Below are positions 26,441 to 36,855 of a stretch of 40,462 bases of DNA, one piece after another. The DNA is from a bacterium (GTDB lineage: Bacteria > Patescibacteriota > Minisyncoccia > Moranbacterales > UBA9337), in contig JAGGSH010000034.1 of NCBI GenBank assembly GCA_021159185.1, positions 1-40,462 on the forward strand, written 5' to 3'. A program made the translations under genes and the position numbers. Under the pieces are notes generated by a model, which searched no databases, had not been told where the DNA came from, and saw only the letters and a list, made by a program, of their open reading frames with translations. Positions within the stretch are counted from its first letter, which is position 1, and every line of letters begins with the position of its first letter.

Positions 26441-26734
26441 TCAAGAAAATCTCATTCCGTCTTTTTCGGCAAGCTTTTTGAATTTCTCGAGATTTCTTAT
26501 ACTATTAAACGGTATATTGTATATAATAGCTTCTCTTTTTATGCGTTCCAGTAAACTTCTAATTGTTGCAGGCCGTCTTATGTCTATATTGCCGCTTGGG
26601 ACGCTAAAAGACGCATGTCCGCCATAGGGAAGTTTATTCATATCTTTAATGCTCGTGCATACATCAAAGAGAGTATAATATTTTCTTGCTCCAGATTCTA
26701 CAATAATTGCTCTTAGGTCAGCTTTTCTTTTCAT
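26441..26734 (-). CDS. Conserved-looking 97-aa hypothetical protein
   Basis: Strong SD AAAAGGAGGAACACATG; MKRKADLRAIIVESGARKYYTLFDVCTSIKDMN...; own terminator. Confidence 0.65.
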   Translation of the reverse strand: MKRKADLRAIIVESGARKYYTLFDVCTSIKDMNKLPYGGHASFSVPSGNIDIRRPATIRSLLERIKREAIIYNIPFNSIRNLEKFKKLAEKDGMRFS

Positions 26735-26787
26735 GTGTTCCTCCTTTTCGTTTTTTTCATTTAAGCCATTCGGACGCAATTCGCATG

Positions 26788-28530
26788 TTAGAGTTGTTGC
26801 ATAATTTTCAAATCAACTATTACCAACTGTATTTTTTTGTTTCCATTCCAGCTGTCTTGCTGAAGGTTGAAAACTATATCTATGGCATTGCCTTGCTTAA
26901 TATTTTTGAATTCATCGGACAAATTAAATCCGATAGCTTCAAAAATTTTGGGCGTTTTATTATTGGGGCGCAAGAACAGCTTTAAATGTTTTTCGCCATT
27001 TCCTACCCATTTCAATTCTTCCACAATAAGATTTTTTGTCAAGAAAATCGGCTCTTCATTTCCTTTGCCAAAAGGCTCCATTTTTTTTATTTCTTCAGCT
27101 AATTTAAAGCCTATGTCTTCGGGTGAAATTTCCGCGTCTATCAAAATTTCCGGTGAGATGTCTTTATTTTCAAGCTCTTTTTCTATTAAAGCGTTTAGCT
27201 TTTTATAAAATCTTTCCAAGTTTTTATTTTTTATAGAAATTCCCGCCGCTTGGCTGTGTCCGCCGTATTCAATCAAAAGATCGCCGCATTTTTCAATAAC
27301 TTCAATAATATTAATTTGCGGAATACTGCGAAATGATCCTCTGCTTTCATCTTCTCCTTTTTGCAAAACCGCCGAAGGTTTTTTAAATTTGTCGGCAATT
27401 TTTCCCGCCGCCAATCCCACTATGCCTATGGGAAAATGTTTCCCTGCCGCGAAAATAAATTTCTTGTTTCTGAATGCGTTATTGGCTAATACTTCCACTT
27501 CCTCAACGATTCGCTTAGTGACAGCCTGCCTTTTTTTATTGCAGTCTTCCAGTTCTAAGGCTAGGTCGCGCGCTTTAATTCTGTTTTTTTCGGAAATTAA
27601 ATTATAAGCGATACTGGCGTGATTCATTCTGCCAGCCGCGTTTATTCTGGGCGCGATTTGAAAAGAAACCTTATGAGTGTCGGGAATATTATTTTCGTCC
27701 ACCAAAATTCCGCCTACTTTGAAAAGTTCTTGCAATCCCGTTCGGCGAGTTTTAGAAAGAACAACCAAGCCGTATTTGCACAGCGTTCTGTTTTCTTTCG
27801 TTAAAGGAACGCAGTCAGCTATGGTTCCAATAGCCACTAAGTCCAATAGCCACTTTAATTGTTCCTTTTCTTCCGGAATAATTTTTTCATATAAAGCCTG
27901 CGCGAGTTTGAAAGCCGCGCCCACGCCAGCCAAATCTTTGAATGGATAGCCTTCATCCATATGAGCGTTAATAATAGCGTGAGCCTTGGGGATTTTAGAA
28001 GGAATATGGTGATGATCCGTCACTATCACATCTATTCCCAGTTCATTAGCTTTTTCTATTTCCCTAAAATTACTAATTCCGCAATCAACGGTAATTATAA
28101 GATTGACATTTTGTTTTTTTAATTTTTCTATCGCTTTCAAATTTAGTCCGTATCCTTCACTTTTTTTATCAGGAATATATGTATCATAAGAAATTTTCAA
28201 TTTTCTTAAAGTTTCTGCCAAAACAACGGTTGAAGTCACGCCGTCAGCGTCGTAGTCGCCGAAAATTACCACCTTTTCTTTTTTCTTCCTGGCTTTTTTG
28301 ATTCTCTTCACTGTTTTAGGCATCTGAGAAAACAAAAAAGGACTATGAATATCTTTTTCATAGTCGGGAAAAAGAAAGCTGTTTATCTTTTTGGAAGTGC
28401 TGATGTCTCTTTGGAAAAATATGTTTAGCGCTATAGGATGAAACGGATAATCGCTTTCATTTTTTATTTTAATTCTTTTTCTTATTTTCCAATTAGGCAT
28501 TTGCGTTATATTTTCAATATCCAACCGCAT
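26788..28530 (-). CDS. recJ: Single-stranded-DNA-specific exonuclease RecJ
   Basis: VIFGDYDADGVTST, IITVDCGISN, VIVTDHHHIP (DHH), LIEYGGHSQAAGISI (DHHA1). Confidence 0.93.
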   Translation of the reverse strand: MRLDIENITQMPNWKIRKRIKIKNESDYPFHPIALNIFFQRDISTSKKINSFLFPDYEKDIHSPFLFSQMPKTVKRIKKARKKKEKVVIFGDYDADGVTSTVVLAETLRKLKISYDTYIPDKKSEGYGLNLKAIEKLKKQNVNLIITVDCGISNFREIEKANELGIDVIVTDHHHIPSKIPKAHAIINAHMDEGYPFKDLAGVGAAFKLAQALYEKIIPEEKEQLKWLLDLVAIGTIADCVPLTKENRTLCKYGLVVLSKTRRTGLQELFKVGGILVDENNIPDTHKVSFQIAPRINAAGRMNHASIAYNLISEKNRIKARDLALELEDCNKKRQAVTKRIVEEVEVLANNAFRNKKFIFAAGKHFPIGIVGLAAGKIADKFKKPSAVLQKGEDESRGSFRSIPQINIIEVIEKCGDLLIEYGGHSQAAGISIKNKNLERFYKKLNALIEKELENKDISPEILIDAEISPEDIGFKLAEEIKKMEPFGKGNEEPIFLTKNLIVEELKWVGNGEKHLKLFLRPNNKTPKIFEAIGFNLSDEFKNIKQGNAIDIVFNLQQDSWNGNKKIQLVIVDLKIMQQL

Positions 28531-29081
28531 TTAGGGCAGACAAAGCGAGCGCTGAAAAGCCCTTCCTTAGGATTGTCAAAGTGAATTTTTAAAACCAGCC
28601 TTTCATTACACTCCATACACTGGAAACCTTTACTAATATTGAGATCATGAGATAATTTGGCGGCGTCTAAATTATACGGATCAAATTCTATGAAATAGTT
28701 CCCCTCCATAAAAAGAACTTTTATTCTTTCTACTGCTTGATTGGGAGAAGTCGCGCCGCGGACAATAAAATCCTTAGCTCCCAGTTTCTCGGCTTTTTTC
28801 TTATCCTCCTCTCTTCCCATATGGGAAGAGATAACTACGGGAATTTTAGAAGTAGCCACATTTTTCTTTAACGCGTCCATCATGGTAAACCCATCCATGC
28901 GGGGCATTATAATCCCGGTGAAAATTACGTCCGGAATTTCTTTACCGGCTTTATCCAAACCCTCCAGTCCGTCGTTTGCTTCCGTAACATTGAATCCGGC
29001 CTTTCTGAAAACTTCCGCGTAAATTTCCCGAATATCAATATCATCGTCCACAATAAGAATTTTTACTTGTTTATTTTCCAT
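28506..29081 (-). CDS. Receiver-domain protein with C-terminal zinc ribbon (phosphoacceptor Asp replaced)
   Basis: ILIVDDDIDIREIYAEVFRKAGFNV...PDVIFTGIIMPRMDGF...CMECNERLV...FVCPKCGWILKI. Confidence 0.82.
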   Translation of the reverse strand: MENKQVKILIVDDDIDIREIYAEVFRKAGFNVTEANDGLEGLDKAGKEIPDVIFTGIIMPRMDGFTMMDALKKNVATSKIPVVISSHMGREEDKKKAEKLGAKDFIVRGATSPNQAVERIKVLFMEGNYFIEFDPYNLDAAKLSHDLNISKGFQCMECNERLVLKIHFDNPKEGLFSARFVCPKCGWILKI

Positions 29082-29095
29082 ATTTTTTACTAAAA

Positions 29096-31255
29096 TTAAA
29101 TAATTATTTTTATATCTACCGCTTTTGTTTCTTTACCGTTATTGTAGATTAATAAAGGATTTATATCAAATTCTTTTATTTCTCTAATTTCTATAGCTAA
29201 TTGCGCGAGTTTTAAAATTATTCCTGCTAGATTTTCAATATTGTATGACTTTTGCCCCCGAGTTTCTTTGAATAAAAATCCCAGCTTACTTTTAGCTAAA
29301 CGCTTTTTTATTTTTTCAGTATTCATAGGAGGAATGAAAAATTCAACTGTTTTAAAAATTTCTGTGTAAATTCCTCCCAGTCCGCAAACTATAATCGGTC
29401 CGAAAACCGCGTCTTTTTTAATTCCCAATATCAATTCAGTTTGGATTTCCAACATTGGCTGAATAATTATGTTTTCTCCGGGAAAACTATCTTCCATTTT
29501 TCCTATGGCAACTTTCAGTTCCTCTTGATTTTTAATATTTAAAATAACTCCCTGCCGGTCGGTTTTGTGTAAAATTTTATCACTGTCAACTTTAACCGCT
29601 ACTGGAAATTTTACTTCCATATCATTTTCATTTGCTATTATGCCATTCTTTTCCTTATCTATGCTATTCTCAGTTCCCTCTATGTCATTCCCGTCCGCCA
29701 ATCCGGCGGATAAACTTCGGCGGGAATCTAGATTCACCGCTTTCACGACACTAATTCCATACAAATCCATAATCTCTTTAGCCTCTGAAAACAAAAGCGC
29801 GTCGCGGTTTTCCGCTTTCGCTTTTTCAATGATATCCAGTGTTTTTTCCTGTCGTTCTTTATTGATTTTTTCTTTTTGAATTAAAGCAGAAGCATCGCAA
29901 GCGCTCCATTTATAATATTTATCCAAAACTTTCACCGCTTTTTCCGGAAAAGAAAAATTGGGAATATTATTTTCTCTCAAAATATCTAAGGCCTTAATGA
30001 TTTTCTTTCCGCCGATAAAAACAGTAATTGTCGTTTTCCCCGTTTTATTTTTAAAATCAATTATCTCATGGGCGATTTTTTCGCAGGGCGTTTGGTCCTG
30101 GGGAGTAAGAACGCAAATAATCATTCCCGCATTTTCTTGACTTGCAATCTTCAAAGTTTTTTTATAACGATCTTCTTGGGCGTCTCCTAAAAGATCAATC
30201 GGATTTTCTACTGATGATTCATCCGGCAGAAAACTTTTTAATTCTTTTTTTGTTTTATCGCCAATTTTTGCCAATTTTATTTCCTTTCCGCCGAAAGCGT
30301 CCGCGGTCAAGACTCCCGGACCTCCGGCGTTAGTAATAATAATCGCCTCTTTATTTTTAGAAATGCTGGAATTGGAAGCAAGTTTAATTAAATCAAAAAA
30401 GTTTTCCAGATTATCCGCCCGCAAAATTCCCGCTTTCTCAAAAACAGCGTTTATAATTTCACTGCTTCCCGCCAGCGCTCCAGTGTGGGATACAATAGCT
30501 TTTCGGGCTTTTTCAGTTTTCCCCGCTTTAAGAATTATAATCGGCTTTTTAGCGGAAACTTTCTCGGTAATTTTCATAAATTCCCTTCCGTTTTTTATTC
30601 CTTCAATATAAACCGCAATGGCTTTAGTGCTTTCATCGCCGGAGAAATATTTTATAAGATCGGTTTCGTTTATTCTCGCTTTATTGCCTATGGAAATCAA
30701 ATTAGAAAATTTTATTCCCTCTTTTTCCGCCGCGTCCATAAAACCTACCGCTAAAGCTCCGGATTGTGAAATAAGAGCAATATTGCCCATTTCAGGCATT
30801 CCTCCAGCAAACGAAGCGTTTAATTTTATTTTAGGATTTATAAATCCCAGGCAATTTGGTCCGAGAATATTTAAATTATTTTTTTCCGCCAATTTAGCTA
30901 ATTCATTTTCTCTTTTCTTTCCCTTTTCTCCCATCTCCGAAAACCCGGCGGAAATTATCGCGAAATTTTTAACTTTGTCCGCCGCGTTTTTAATGGTATT
31001 GTTAACAAATTTAGCGGGAATAATAATAATCGCCAAATCAACTTTCTCATTAATTTCCTCTAAGCTGGAATAACATCTCCTCCCAAAAAGTTCTTTATGT
31101 TTGGGATTAACCAAAAACACTTCGCCACCATATCCTATGTTAAGAATATTTTTCGCCACCACATTACCCACCTTTCCCTCCTTTTCCGTAACTCCCACAA
31201 TGGCGATTGAGCGAGGATTAAAAAAAGTTTTTAGATTGTTTTTTGAATCTAACAT
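29096..31255 (-). CDS. ADP-forming acyl-CoA/acetyl-CoA synthetase, alpha-beta fusion, with repeat-encoded insertion
   Basis: CoA-binding FFNPRSIAIVGVTEKEGKVGNVV; NILGPNCLGFINP; ISQSGALAVGF; VSHTGALAGSSE; ATP-grasp C-terminus FGPIIVCGLGGIYTEIFKTVEFFIPP. Confidence 0.9.
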   Translation of the reverse strand: MLDSKNNLKTFFNPRSIAIVGVTEKEGKVGNVVAKNILNIGYGGEVFLVNPKHKELFGRRCYSSLEEINEKVDLAIIIIPAKFVNNTIKNAADKVKNFAIISAGFSEMGEKGKKRENELAKLAEKNNLNILGPNCLGFINPKIKLNASFAGGMPEMGNIALISQSGALAVGFMDAAEKEGIKFSNLISIGNKARINETDLIKYFSGDESTKAIAVYIEGIKNGREFMKITEKVSAKKPIIILKAGKTEKARKAIVSHTGALAGSSEIINAVFEKAGILRADNLENFFDLIKLASNSSISKNKEAIIITNAGGPGVLTADAFGGKEIKLAKIGDKTKKELKSFLPDESSVENPIDLLGDAQEDRYKKTLKIASQENAGMIICVLTPQDQTPCEKIAHEIIDFKNKTGKTTITVFIGGKKIIKALDILRENNIPNFSFPEKAVKVLDKYYKWSACDASALIQKEKINKERQEKTLDIIEKAKAENRDALLFSEAKEIMDLYGISVVKAVNLDSRRSLSAGLADGNDIEGTENSIDKEKNGIIANENDMEVKFPVAVKVDSDKILHKTDRQGVILNIKNQEELKVAIGKMEDSFPGENIIIQPMLEIQTELILGIKKDAVFGPIIVCGLGGIYTEIFKTVEFFIPPMNTEKIKKRLAKSKLGFLFKETRGQKSYNIENLAGIILKLAQLAIEIREIKEFDINPLLIYNNGKETKAVDIKIII
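29684..29731. repeat. Half-element of ATTCCCG...CGGGAAT repeat inside acyl-CoA synthetase CDS
   Basis: gtcattcccgtccgccaatccggcggataaacttcggcgggaatctag; encodes LDSRRSLSAGLADGNDI. Confidence 0.9.
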
Positions 31256-31263
31256 GGTTTTAT

Positions 31264-31340
31264 TATATCCCATTTTCTTAATTAGACCAAATAAAAAAAG
31301 CGCCGCTTGTTGAAAATTTTAAAATCAACGCGCGACGGGT
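31264..31340 (-). terminator. Probable dnaJ terminator
   Basis: Minus strand GCGCGTTGATTTTAAAATTTTCAACAAGCGGCGC followed by TTTTTTT. Confidence 0.6.
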
Positions 31341-31346
31341 TTGTTT

Positions 31347-32450
31347 TTAGCCATCCATCTTTCCCAATTCTTTCATTAATCTCTTTTGTTCTCGTGATAA
31401 GCGCCGGGGGGTTTTGACGATAATTTTTACCAAATAGTCGCCCTTGCCTCGGCCGCCCAAATGCGGGATTCCTTTTCCTCTTATTCTGAAAACTTCTCCT
31501 GATTGCGTTCCAGAAGGAATTTTCATTTTTAATTTTTCGCCGATAGTTTCCACTTCAATTTTATCACCCAAAGCTGCCTGAGAAAAAGTTATTTCTTCGG
31601 ATGAGATTATATTATCATTTTCCCGCTCAAGTTTATTATGAGATTTTACGCGCACCGTTATATACAAATCTCCCGCCGGAGCGCCTAACTCTCCAGCTTC
31701 TCCCTGTCCGCGTAAAGAAATAGTTTGACCATCTTGGATTCCGGCTGGAATTTCTACTTCAATATTTTGATATTCTTTTACCCTGCCATCGCCTCCGCAT
31801 TTGCGGCATTTCTGGGAAAATGTTTTGCCTTTCCCGCGGCAAGTTGGACAAACTGAAGATTGAACAAATGTTCCAAAAAAGCTTTTGATAGTTTTTTTAA
31901 TCTGTCCCGTTCCTTTGCATTTTGCGCAAGTTTCTTCTTTGGATCCCGGTTCTCCTCCCGATCCTCCACAAGCGGAACAAGTAACGCTTTTATATAATTT
32001 TAGTTCGCGGCGCGCTCCATTAACCATTTCTTCAAAACTAATTTCCACATCTGCTTGAATATCCTGCCCGGTTTTTTGGCGGGCTTCGGTTCTCGCGCCG
32101 CCGCCAAAAACATCGGAAAAAATATCTTCCCAACCTGAACTGCCTTGAGCAGAAAATCCTTCAAATCCTTCCTGATTTTCGCCAAAACCTTGAAATCCGG
32201 AAAACCCGGAAAAACCGCCGGCGCCTTGTCCCGCTCCCGCTTGCTCAAAATTTTGTCCGAATTGGTCATATTGCTGGCGTTTAGTTTTATCGGATAAAAC
32301 TTGATAAGCCTGATTTATTTCTTTAAACTTCTTCTCATCCCCGCCTTTTTTATCCGGATGGTATTTGTGCGCCAGTTTTCTAAAAGCTTTTTTAATTTCA
32401 TCATCGGACGCGTTTCTGTCAACGCCCAGAGTTTTGTAGTAATCTTCCAT
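31347..32450 (-). CDS. dnaJ: Chaperone DnaJ
   Basis: [39 protein letters not shown] region; four CxxCxGxG-type repeats. Confidence 0.95.
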   Translation of the reverse strand: MEDYYKTLGVDRNASDDEIKKAFRKLAHKYHPDKKGGDEKKFKEINQAYQVLSDKTKRQQYDQFGQNFEQAGAGQGAGGFSGFSGFQGFGENQEGFEGFSAQGSSGWEDIFSDVFGGGARTEARQKTGQDIQADVEISFEEMVNGARRELKLYKSVTCSACGGSGGEPGSKEETCAKCKGTGQIKKTIKSFFGTFVQSSVCPTCRGKGKTFSQKCRKCGGDGRVKEYQNIEVEIPAGIQDGQTISLRGQGEAGELGAPAGDLYITVRVKSHNKLERENDNIISSEEITFSQAALGDKIEVETIGEKLKMKIPSGTQSGEVFRIRGKGIPHLGGRGKGDYLVKIIVKTPRRLSREQKRLMKELGKMDG

Positions 32451-32479
32451 AAATATTATTCTACACCAAAACAAAAAAA

Positions 32480-32506
32480 TTAGCAATCCCCCAATGAGAG
32501 TGCTAA
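32480..32506 (-). promoter_or_regulatory. CIRCE (HrcA operator) upstream of dnaJ
   Basis: Minus strand TTAGCACTC-N9-GATTGCTAA; one mismatch from consensus TTAGCACTC-N9-GAGTGCTAA. Confidence 0.85.
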
Positions 32507-32608
32507 AAAATCATATTCCAGCCATTCTGCTGCTTTACTTGTAAGATTTCGTCGCGTTGTTTGCATTTTTGTTAATTGTTTTTACTTATCATTCCCGCGC
32601 TTCTTTAT

Positions 32609-32690
32609 GTCATTCCCGCGCAGGCGGGAATCCAGGATAATTATTTAAGCCAGTGATTTTACCCTGAATTTCCGTTTTCACGAGAATGAC
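32609..32690. repeat. ATTCCCGCGCAGGCGGGAAT dispersed repeat, decayed right arm
   Basis: gtcattcccgcgcaggcgggaatccagg...ccctgaatttccgttttcacgagaatgac. Confidence 0.8.
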
Positions 32691-32768
32691 ATAGGGGAAG
32701 CGGGAATAAACATAACGAGAGAATATAAACAACACTAGGGTTTCTTACACTTTGCTTACTAAAGTCGC

Positions 32769-33818
32769 TTACTCAATTATTTCCATCTCCACCGGGACTT
32801 TTTTAATTTGTATTATTTTAGTTTTAGCTAGAATGGTAAAAATTAACGCCGATAAGAGCATCCATAACGGACTTAAGAAAGATCCTAAAGAGATAACCGT
32901 TAAAAAAATTATAATCGCTAAAGCGATTGGGATAAGCGGAACTTTTTTCGGATTGTCCATACTTACTCCTAAAAAGTTAGTTATTTTACTATTTATCATT
33001 TCGGAAATAACTTCGGATATTTTTTCTTCTCCCGCAAGTTCTCTGCCTGCTATTTCTGAAAGTTGTTTTCTTCCTTCTTCCAATATCATATTTCGCCCGT
33101 CCGGCTCTTCCATATTTTTAGCGTATTCTTTTTTAATCTCGTCTAACCGGCTTGGCGAGGCCGTATCTCCAAATTTTTCAGCAACAATTTTGTCAATCTC
33201 TTTATCGACAGAAATGCCGGCATTTTTTTGATCGTTCATTTTCTGTGTTTGGAGAATAAATTGGTCAACAGTCATATCTTTATCTTCGCTGATTTTAATT
33301 CCGGGATTAATTGTTGAAATAATTCTTGATGCCAAGCCATTAGCAATGTCGCCGGGTTTTAATTGGGGAATAAGCGCGCTGGCTTTAAAATCTTTCACGC
33401 CGAAATAATATTGGCTGGTAATGATAATCGCTAAGGAAATAATTAAAAGCATCCTTCCCCTTCTGATTGTTTTCCAAAGGTCAATTTTAACATTCAGCTT
33501 TAAGTCATTTTTAATTCTTGCCATAGCCAAGTAAGCAAGAAGTAAACTGAGAACAACCGGCAAAAAATGCCAGCCATTGAAAACGAAAATAAAGCTGGAT
33601 AGGAAAGAAACCGCCAATAGCCCCGTTAAGACATAAGTTTCTTTGATTAAAACGATACTTAAAGCCAAAATAATAAAAAACAGTGAAAACCAAATTACGG
33701 GAACGAGCCAATTGCTGGATTCCGGATTATTAACGGCTTGATCAACCGACAACCACGCGAAAAAAGAAAACAAAAGCGTCAAAAATATTAAGCTGTATTT
33801 TAGTATTTGTTTTTTCAT
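32769..33818 (-). CDS. Polytopic membrane protein, unknown
   Basis: Multiple N-terminal TM helices, soluble helical region, C-terminal TM pair. Confidence 0.7.
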   Translation of the reverse strand: MKKQILKYSLIFLTLLFSFFAWLSVDQAVNNPESSNWLVPVIWFSLFFIILALSIVLIKETYVLTGLLAVSFLSSFIFVFNGWHFLPVVLSLLLAYLAMARIKNDLKLNVKIDLWKTIRRGRMLLIISLAIIITSQYYFGVKDFKASALIPQLKPGDIANGLASRIISTINPGIKISEDKDMTVDQFILQTQKMNDQKNAGISVDKEIDKIVAEKFGDTASPSRLDEIKKEYAKNMEEPDGRNMILEEGRKQLSEIAGRELAGEEKISEVISEMINSKITNFLGVSMDNPKKVPLIPIALAIIIFLTVISLGSFLSPLWMLLSALIFTILAKTKIIQIKKVPVEMEIIE

Positions 33819-33851
33819 CTTTATTATTGTAGCAAAATTTGAAAATAAAAA

Positions 33852-33881
33852 AAAGCGGAGCAAAACGCCCCGCTTTTTTGG
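33852..33881. terminator. Intrinsic terminator-like hairpin
   Basis: AAAAAGCGGAGC...GCCCCGCTTTTTT. Confidence 0.65.
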
Positions 33882-33921
33882 ATGACATCATTTATTTGAC
33901 TTCACTTCGCCTAATTTCAAA

Positions 33922-34575
33922 TCAGGTTAAGATAAACTGGCATTTTTCTATATATGCTTCGCTTTTTTCTTGATTAAAAAAATTAGGCCGTATTTGAATA
34001 AGATATTCATCATTTCGCATCCAAAGAGATTTACTTGCGCAATCTTCTTTAATATAACACCCGTGCCAACTTGGATTTTTGCTTACTTTTTTCTCGGCTC
34101 TATAGCAAAAACTTTCGCTGTATTTATTACCAATGGAACATTGGCTCAAATTATAAACATAAATTGTAAATAATCCTCCGTAAGTCGTGCCTGCGTCGTA
34201 AATAATATCTTTTTTGTTTTTTCCAAAATAATAAGCAAAAATGGGATTATGAGGATTATAACTATCCAACTTTTCCTTTTTTATCAAAATTGCTAAATTA
34301 TCTTGCGGGAATTTAATTTGGAAATTAAACTTTTTATTAACATAAACATTCTCATTATTTTTATCTTGATTAATCTTATTGACAACATTTTCATTAACAA
34401 TTTTCTGGTTTTTACTATCAGTATTTGTTTTGGTTTTACTATTTTGTCCAACTCCTAAATTTATTTTTGAGCTTATTACATTATCCTTGCTATGGATATT
34501 CAGCCAATAGCAGAACATACAGGTAGTGATTAGCGAGATAATGATAATTATTATAACTATTATTTTTTTACTCAT
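33922..34575 (-). CDS. Hypothetical single-TM secreted/anchored protein
   Basis: 217 aa, N-terminal TM, low-complexity Asn/Lys linker, Cys-containing C-terminal domain. Confidence 0.65.
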   Translation of the reverse strand: MSKKIIVIIIIIISLITTCMFCYWLNIHSKDNVISSKINLGVGQNSKTKTNTDSKNQKIVNENVVNKINQDKNNENVYVNKKFNFQIKFPQDNLAILIKKEKLDSYNPHNPIFAYYFGKNKKDIIYDAGTTYGGLFTIYVYNLSQCSIGNKYSESFCYRAEKKVSKNPSWHGCYIKEDCASKSLWMRNDEYLIQIRPNFFNQEKSEAYIEKCQFILT

Positions 34576-34624
34576 TGTTTTATGATTTAATTTGATTTTT
34601 AAATTTTCTTTATGCCTTTCCTTA

Positions 34625-34656
34625 AAAAAAGCGGGGCAAAACGCCCCGCTTTATAT
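34625..34656 (-). terminator. dnaK terminator
   Basis: AAAAAAAGCGGGGC-aaaac-GCCCCGCTTTA; stop of dnaK lies just upstream on the minus strand. Confidence 0.75.
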
Positions 34657-34662
34657 CAAGAT

Positions 34663-36606
34663 TCATTTCTTTTCACTATCGCTTTTATTTTCCCCCTCGT
34701 CATCCTTCTTCTTTTCCTGCTCCACTTCCGCGTCTTTAACTTCACCGTCTTTTTTCTCTTCTCCGCCCGGCGTATTTTCCCGCTCTTGCCCGCCTTGGGC
34801 GGATTGGGCGGCTTGGTAAAGTTCTTGCCCTATTTTCTGCGCTTCTCGGGATAATTCTTCACTGGCTTTTTTAATAGCTTCAATATCATCGCCGTCTTTT
34901 ACTTTTTTCAGAGCTTCAATTTTCTCTTCCACTGGTTTTTTCTTATCGGCTGATATTTTATCTCCGGCGTCTTTCAAAGCCTTTTCGGTGCTATGCGTTA
35001 AAGCATCCGCCGTGTTTTTGATTTCAATGGTTTCTTTTTTCTTCTTGTCTTCTTCCGCGTGAGCTTCCGCGTCTTTTTTCATTTTCTCAATTTCTTCGTC
35101 GGAGATTCCGCTGGAAGCTTCAATCCTTATGGACTGGCTTTTTCCGGTCGCTTTGTCTTTTGCGGTAACATTAAGAATTCCGTTGGCGTCAATGTCAAAA
35201 GTGACTTCAATTTGAGGCACGCCTCGCGGAGCTGGAGGAACTCCGTCCAGAATAAATCTTCCCAGTGTTTTATTTCCTTCCGCCATTTCCCGTTCGCCCT
35301 GAAGAACATGAATTTCCACGCTGGGCTGGTTGTCAGCGGCAGTGGAAAATATCTGGGATTTGGAAGCTGGGATAGTGGTATTCTTGCCAATAAGCGGGGT
35401 GGAAACTCCTCCCATTGTTTCAATTCCCAGCGTCAAAGGAGTAACATCTAACAATAAAACATCCTTCACTGTTCCCTCTAAAACTCCTCCTTGAATAGCC
35501 GCGCCCATAGCCACTACTTCATCCGGGTTAACGGAAGCGTTCGGTTTTTGTCCGAAGAATTTTTCCACTTCCTGAATAATTAAAGGCATTCTGGTCATTC
35601 CGCCCACCAAAATAATTTCATTGATATCTTTGGTTTCCAATTTTGCGTCAGCCAGCGCTTTTTTCACAGGTTCCATTGTTTTCTGGACTAAATCGCCGAT
35701 TAGCTCTTCTAATTTGGATCGAGTCAGTTTCAACACCAGATGTTTCGGTCCGCTGGCATCGCTGGTAATAAACGGTTGGTTTACTTCCGTTTCCACCGCG
35801 GTGGAAAGTTCAATCTTAGCTTTTTCGGCCGCTTCTTTAATTCTCTGCAAAGCTAAATTATCTTGGCTTAAATCTATTCCTTCCTGCTTCTTAAATTCGC
35901 CAATAATCCAATTAATTATCACTTGGTCAAAATCATCTCCCCCTAAATGAGTGTCGCCATTAGTTGACTTGACTTCCACCGTGTCATCTCCCACCTCTAA
36001 AATAGAGATGTCAAAAGTTCCGCCGCCCAAATCGTAAACGGCAATTTTTTCATCCTTTTTTTTGTTAAAGCCGTAAGCTAAAGCGGCGGCGGTAGGCTCG
36101 TTAATAATCCTCTCCACTTTAAGCCCCGCGATTTCCCCGGCTTCTTTGGTGGCTTTCCTTTGCGAATCGTCAAAATAAGCCGGAACGGTAATAACCGCTT
36201 TTTCAATTTTTTCTCCCAATTTTTCTTCCGCGTCCGCTTTCAATTTTTGCAAAACCATAGCGGAAATTTCCCGCGGGGTATATTCCTTGTCGCCCATTTT
36301 CACTTTCACTCCGCCGTTGGCTTTGACAATTTTATACGGCATAAGCTTCAAGTCTTCCTGCACTTCCTTGTCTTCAAAGCTTCTTCCGATTAAGCGCTTA
36401 ATAGAAAACAAAGTGTTTTCCGGATTGGTAACCGCTTGCCGTTTAGCTAAAAGGCCAACCAGCCTTTCTCCATTTTTGGAAACCGCTACCATAGACGGCG
36501 TAGTGCGGCTGCCTTCTTTATTCTCAATAATTTCAGGCTTTCCGCCCTGAACCACCGCCATAGCGCTGTTTGTGGTTCCCAGATCAATTCCTAATATTTT
36601 TGACAT
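34663..36606 (-). CDS. dnaK: Chaperone DnaK (Hsp70)
   Basis: [66 protein letters not shown]. Confidence 0.97.
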   Translation of the reverse strand: MSKILGIDLGTTNSAMAVVQGGKPEIIENKEGSRTTPSMVAVSKNGERLVGLLAKRQAVTNPENTLFSIKRLIGRSFEDKEVQEDLKLMPYKIVKANGGVKVKMGDKEYTPREISAMVLQKLKADAEEKLGEKIEKAVITVPAYFDDSQRKATKEAGEIAGLKVERIINEPTAAALAYGFNKKKDEKIAVYDLGGGTFDISILEVGDDTVEVKSTNGDTHLGGDDFDQVIINWIIGEFKKQEGIDLSQDNLALQRIKEAAEKAKIELSTAVETEVNQPFITSDASGPKHLVLKLTRSKLEELIGDLVQKTMEPVKKALADAKLETKDINEIILVGGMTRMPLIIQEVEKFFGQKPNASVNPDEVVAMGAAIQGGVLEGTVKDVLLLDVTPLTLGIETMGGVSTPLIGKNTTIPASKSQIFSTAADNQPSVEIHVLQGEREMAEGNKTLGRFILDGVPPAPRGVPQIEVTFDIDANGILNVTAKDKATGKSQSIRIEASSGISDEEIEKMKKDAEAHAEEDKKKKETIEIKNTADALTHSTEKALKDAGDKISADKKKPVEEKIEALKKVKDGDDIEAIKKASEELSREAQKIGQELYQAAQSAQGGQERENTPGGEEKKDGEVKDAEVEQEKKKDDEGENKSDSEKK

Positions 36607-36676
36607 ATTTTTTTGCGATTATGGAAAATTATTTCTAATTATCCATAATTTTGAGTTAAAAAATTTATTACTTGTC

Positions 36677-36704
36677 TTGACTTATTATTTAACTGTGCTA
36701 TATT
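36677..36704 (+). promoter_or_regulatory. Orphan plus-strand promoter with extended -10
   Basis: TTGACT (36677-36682), 16-nt spacer, TGC-TATATT (-10 at 36699-36704); no plus-strand CDS downstream until priA. Confidence 0.65.
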
Positions 36705-36710
36705 GAACTT

Positions 36711-36787
36711 AGTTGTTTTAAACCATCTTTCCATCTCTCCTCTCCCCCGCCCTTGGAATGCCTCGTCATTTCAAGGGCGCTTTTTTA
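36711..36787 (+). ncRNA. Candidate ~75-nt small RNA with CU-rich single-stranded region
   Basis: Lies between the orphan promoter and a strong terminator; contains CCATCTTTCCATCTCTCCTCTCCCCC. Confidence 0.5.
36748..36787 (+). terminator. Strong intrinsic terminator (13-bp stem)
   Basis: CGCCCTTGGAATG-cctcgt-CATTTCAAGGGCG (one G-U) then CTTTTTT. Confidence 0.85.
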
Positions 36788-36855
36788 ATTTATTCCATAA
36801 TTTGCTCGTCTTGCTGTTCAAGCAACTTTGAAATCTTGAACAGCGCCGAAACAAA

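Noticed and set aside
30618-31073. 151-aa plus-strand ORF
   Set aside because: Antisense to the acyl-CoA synthetase; shadow ORF.
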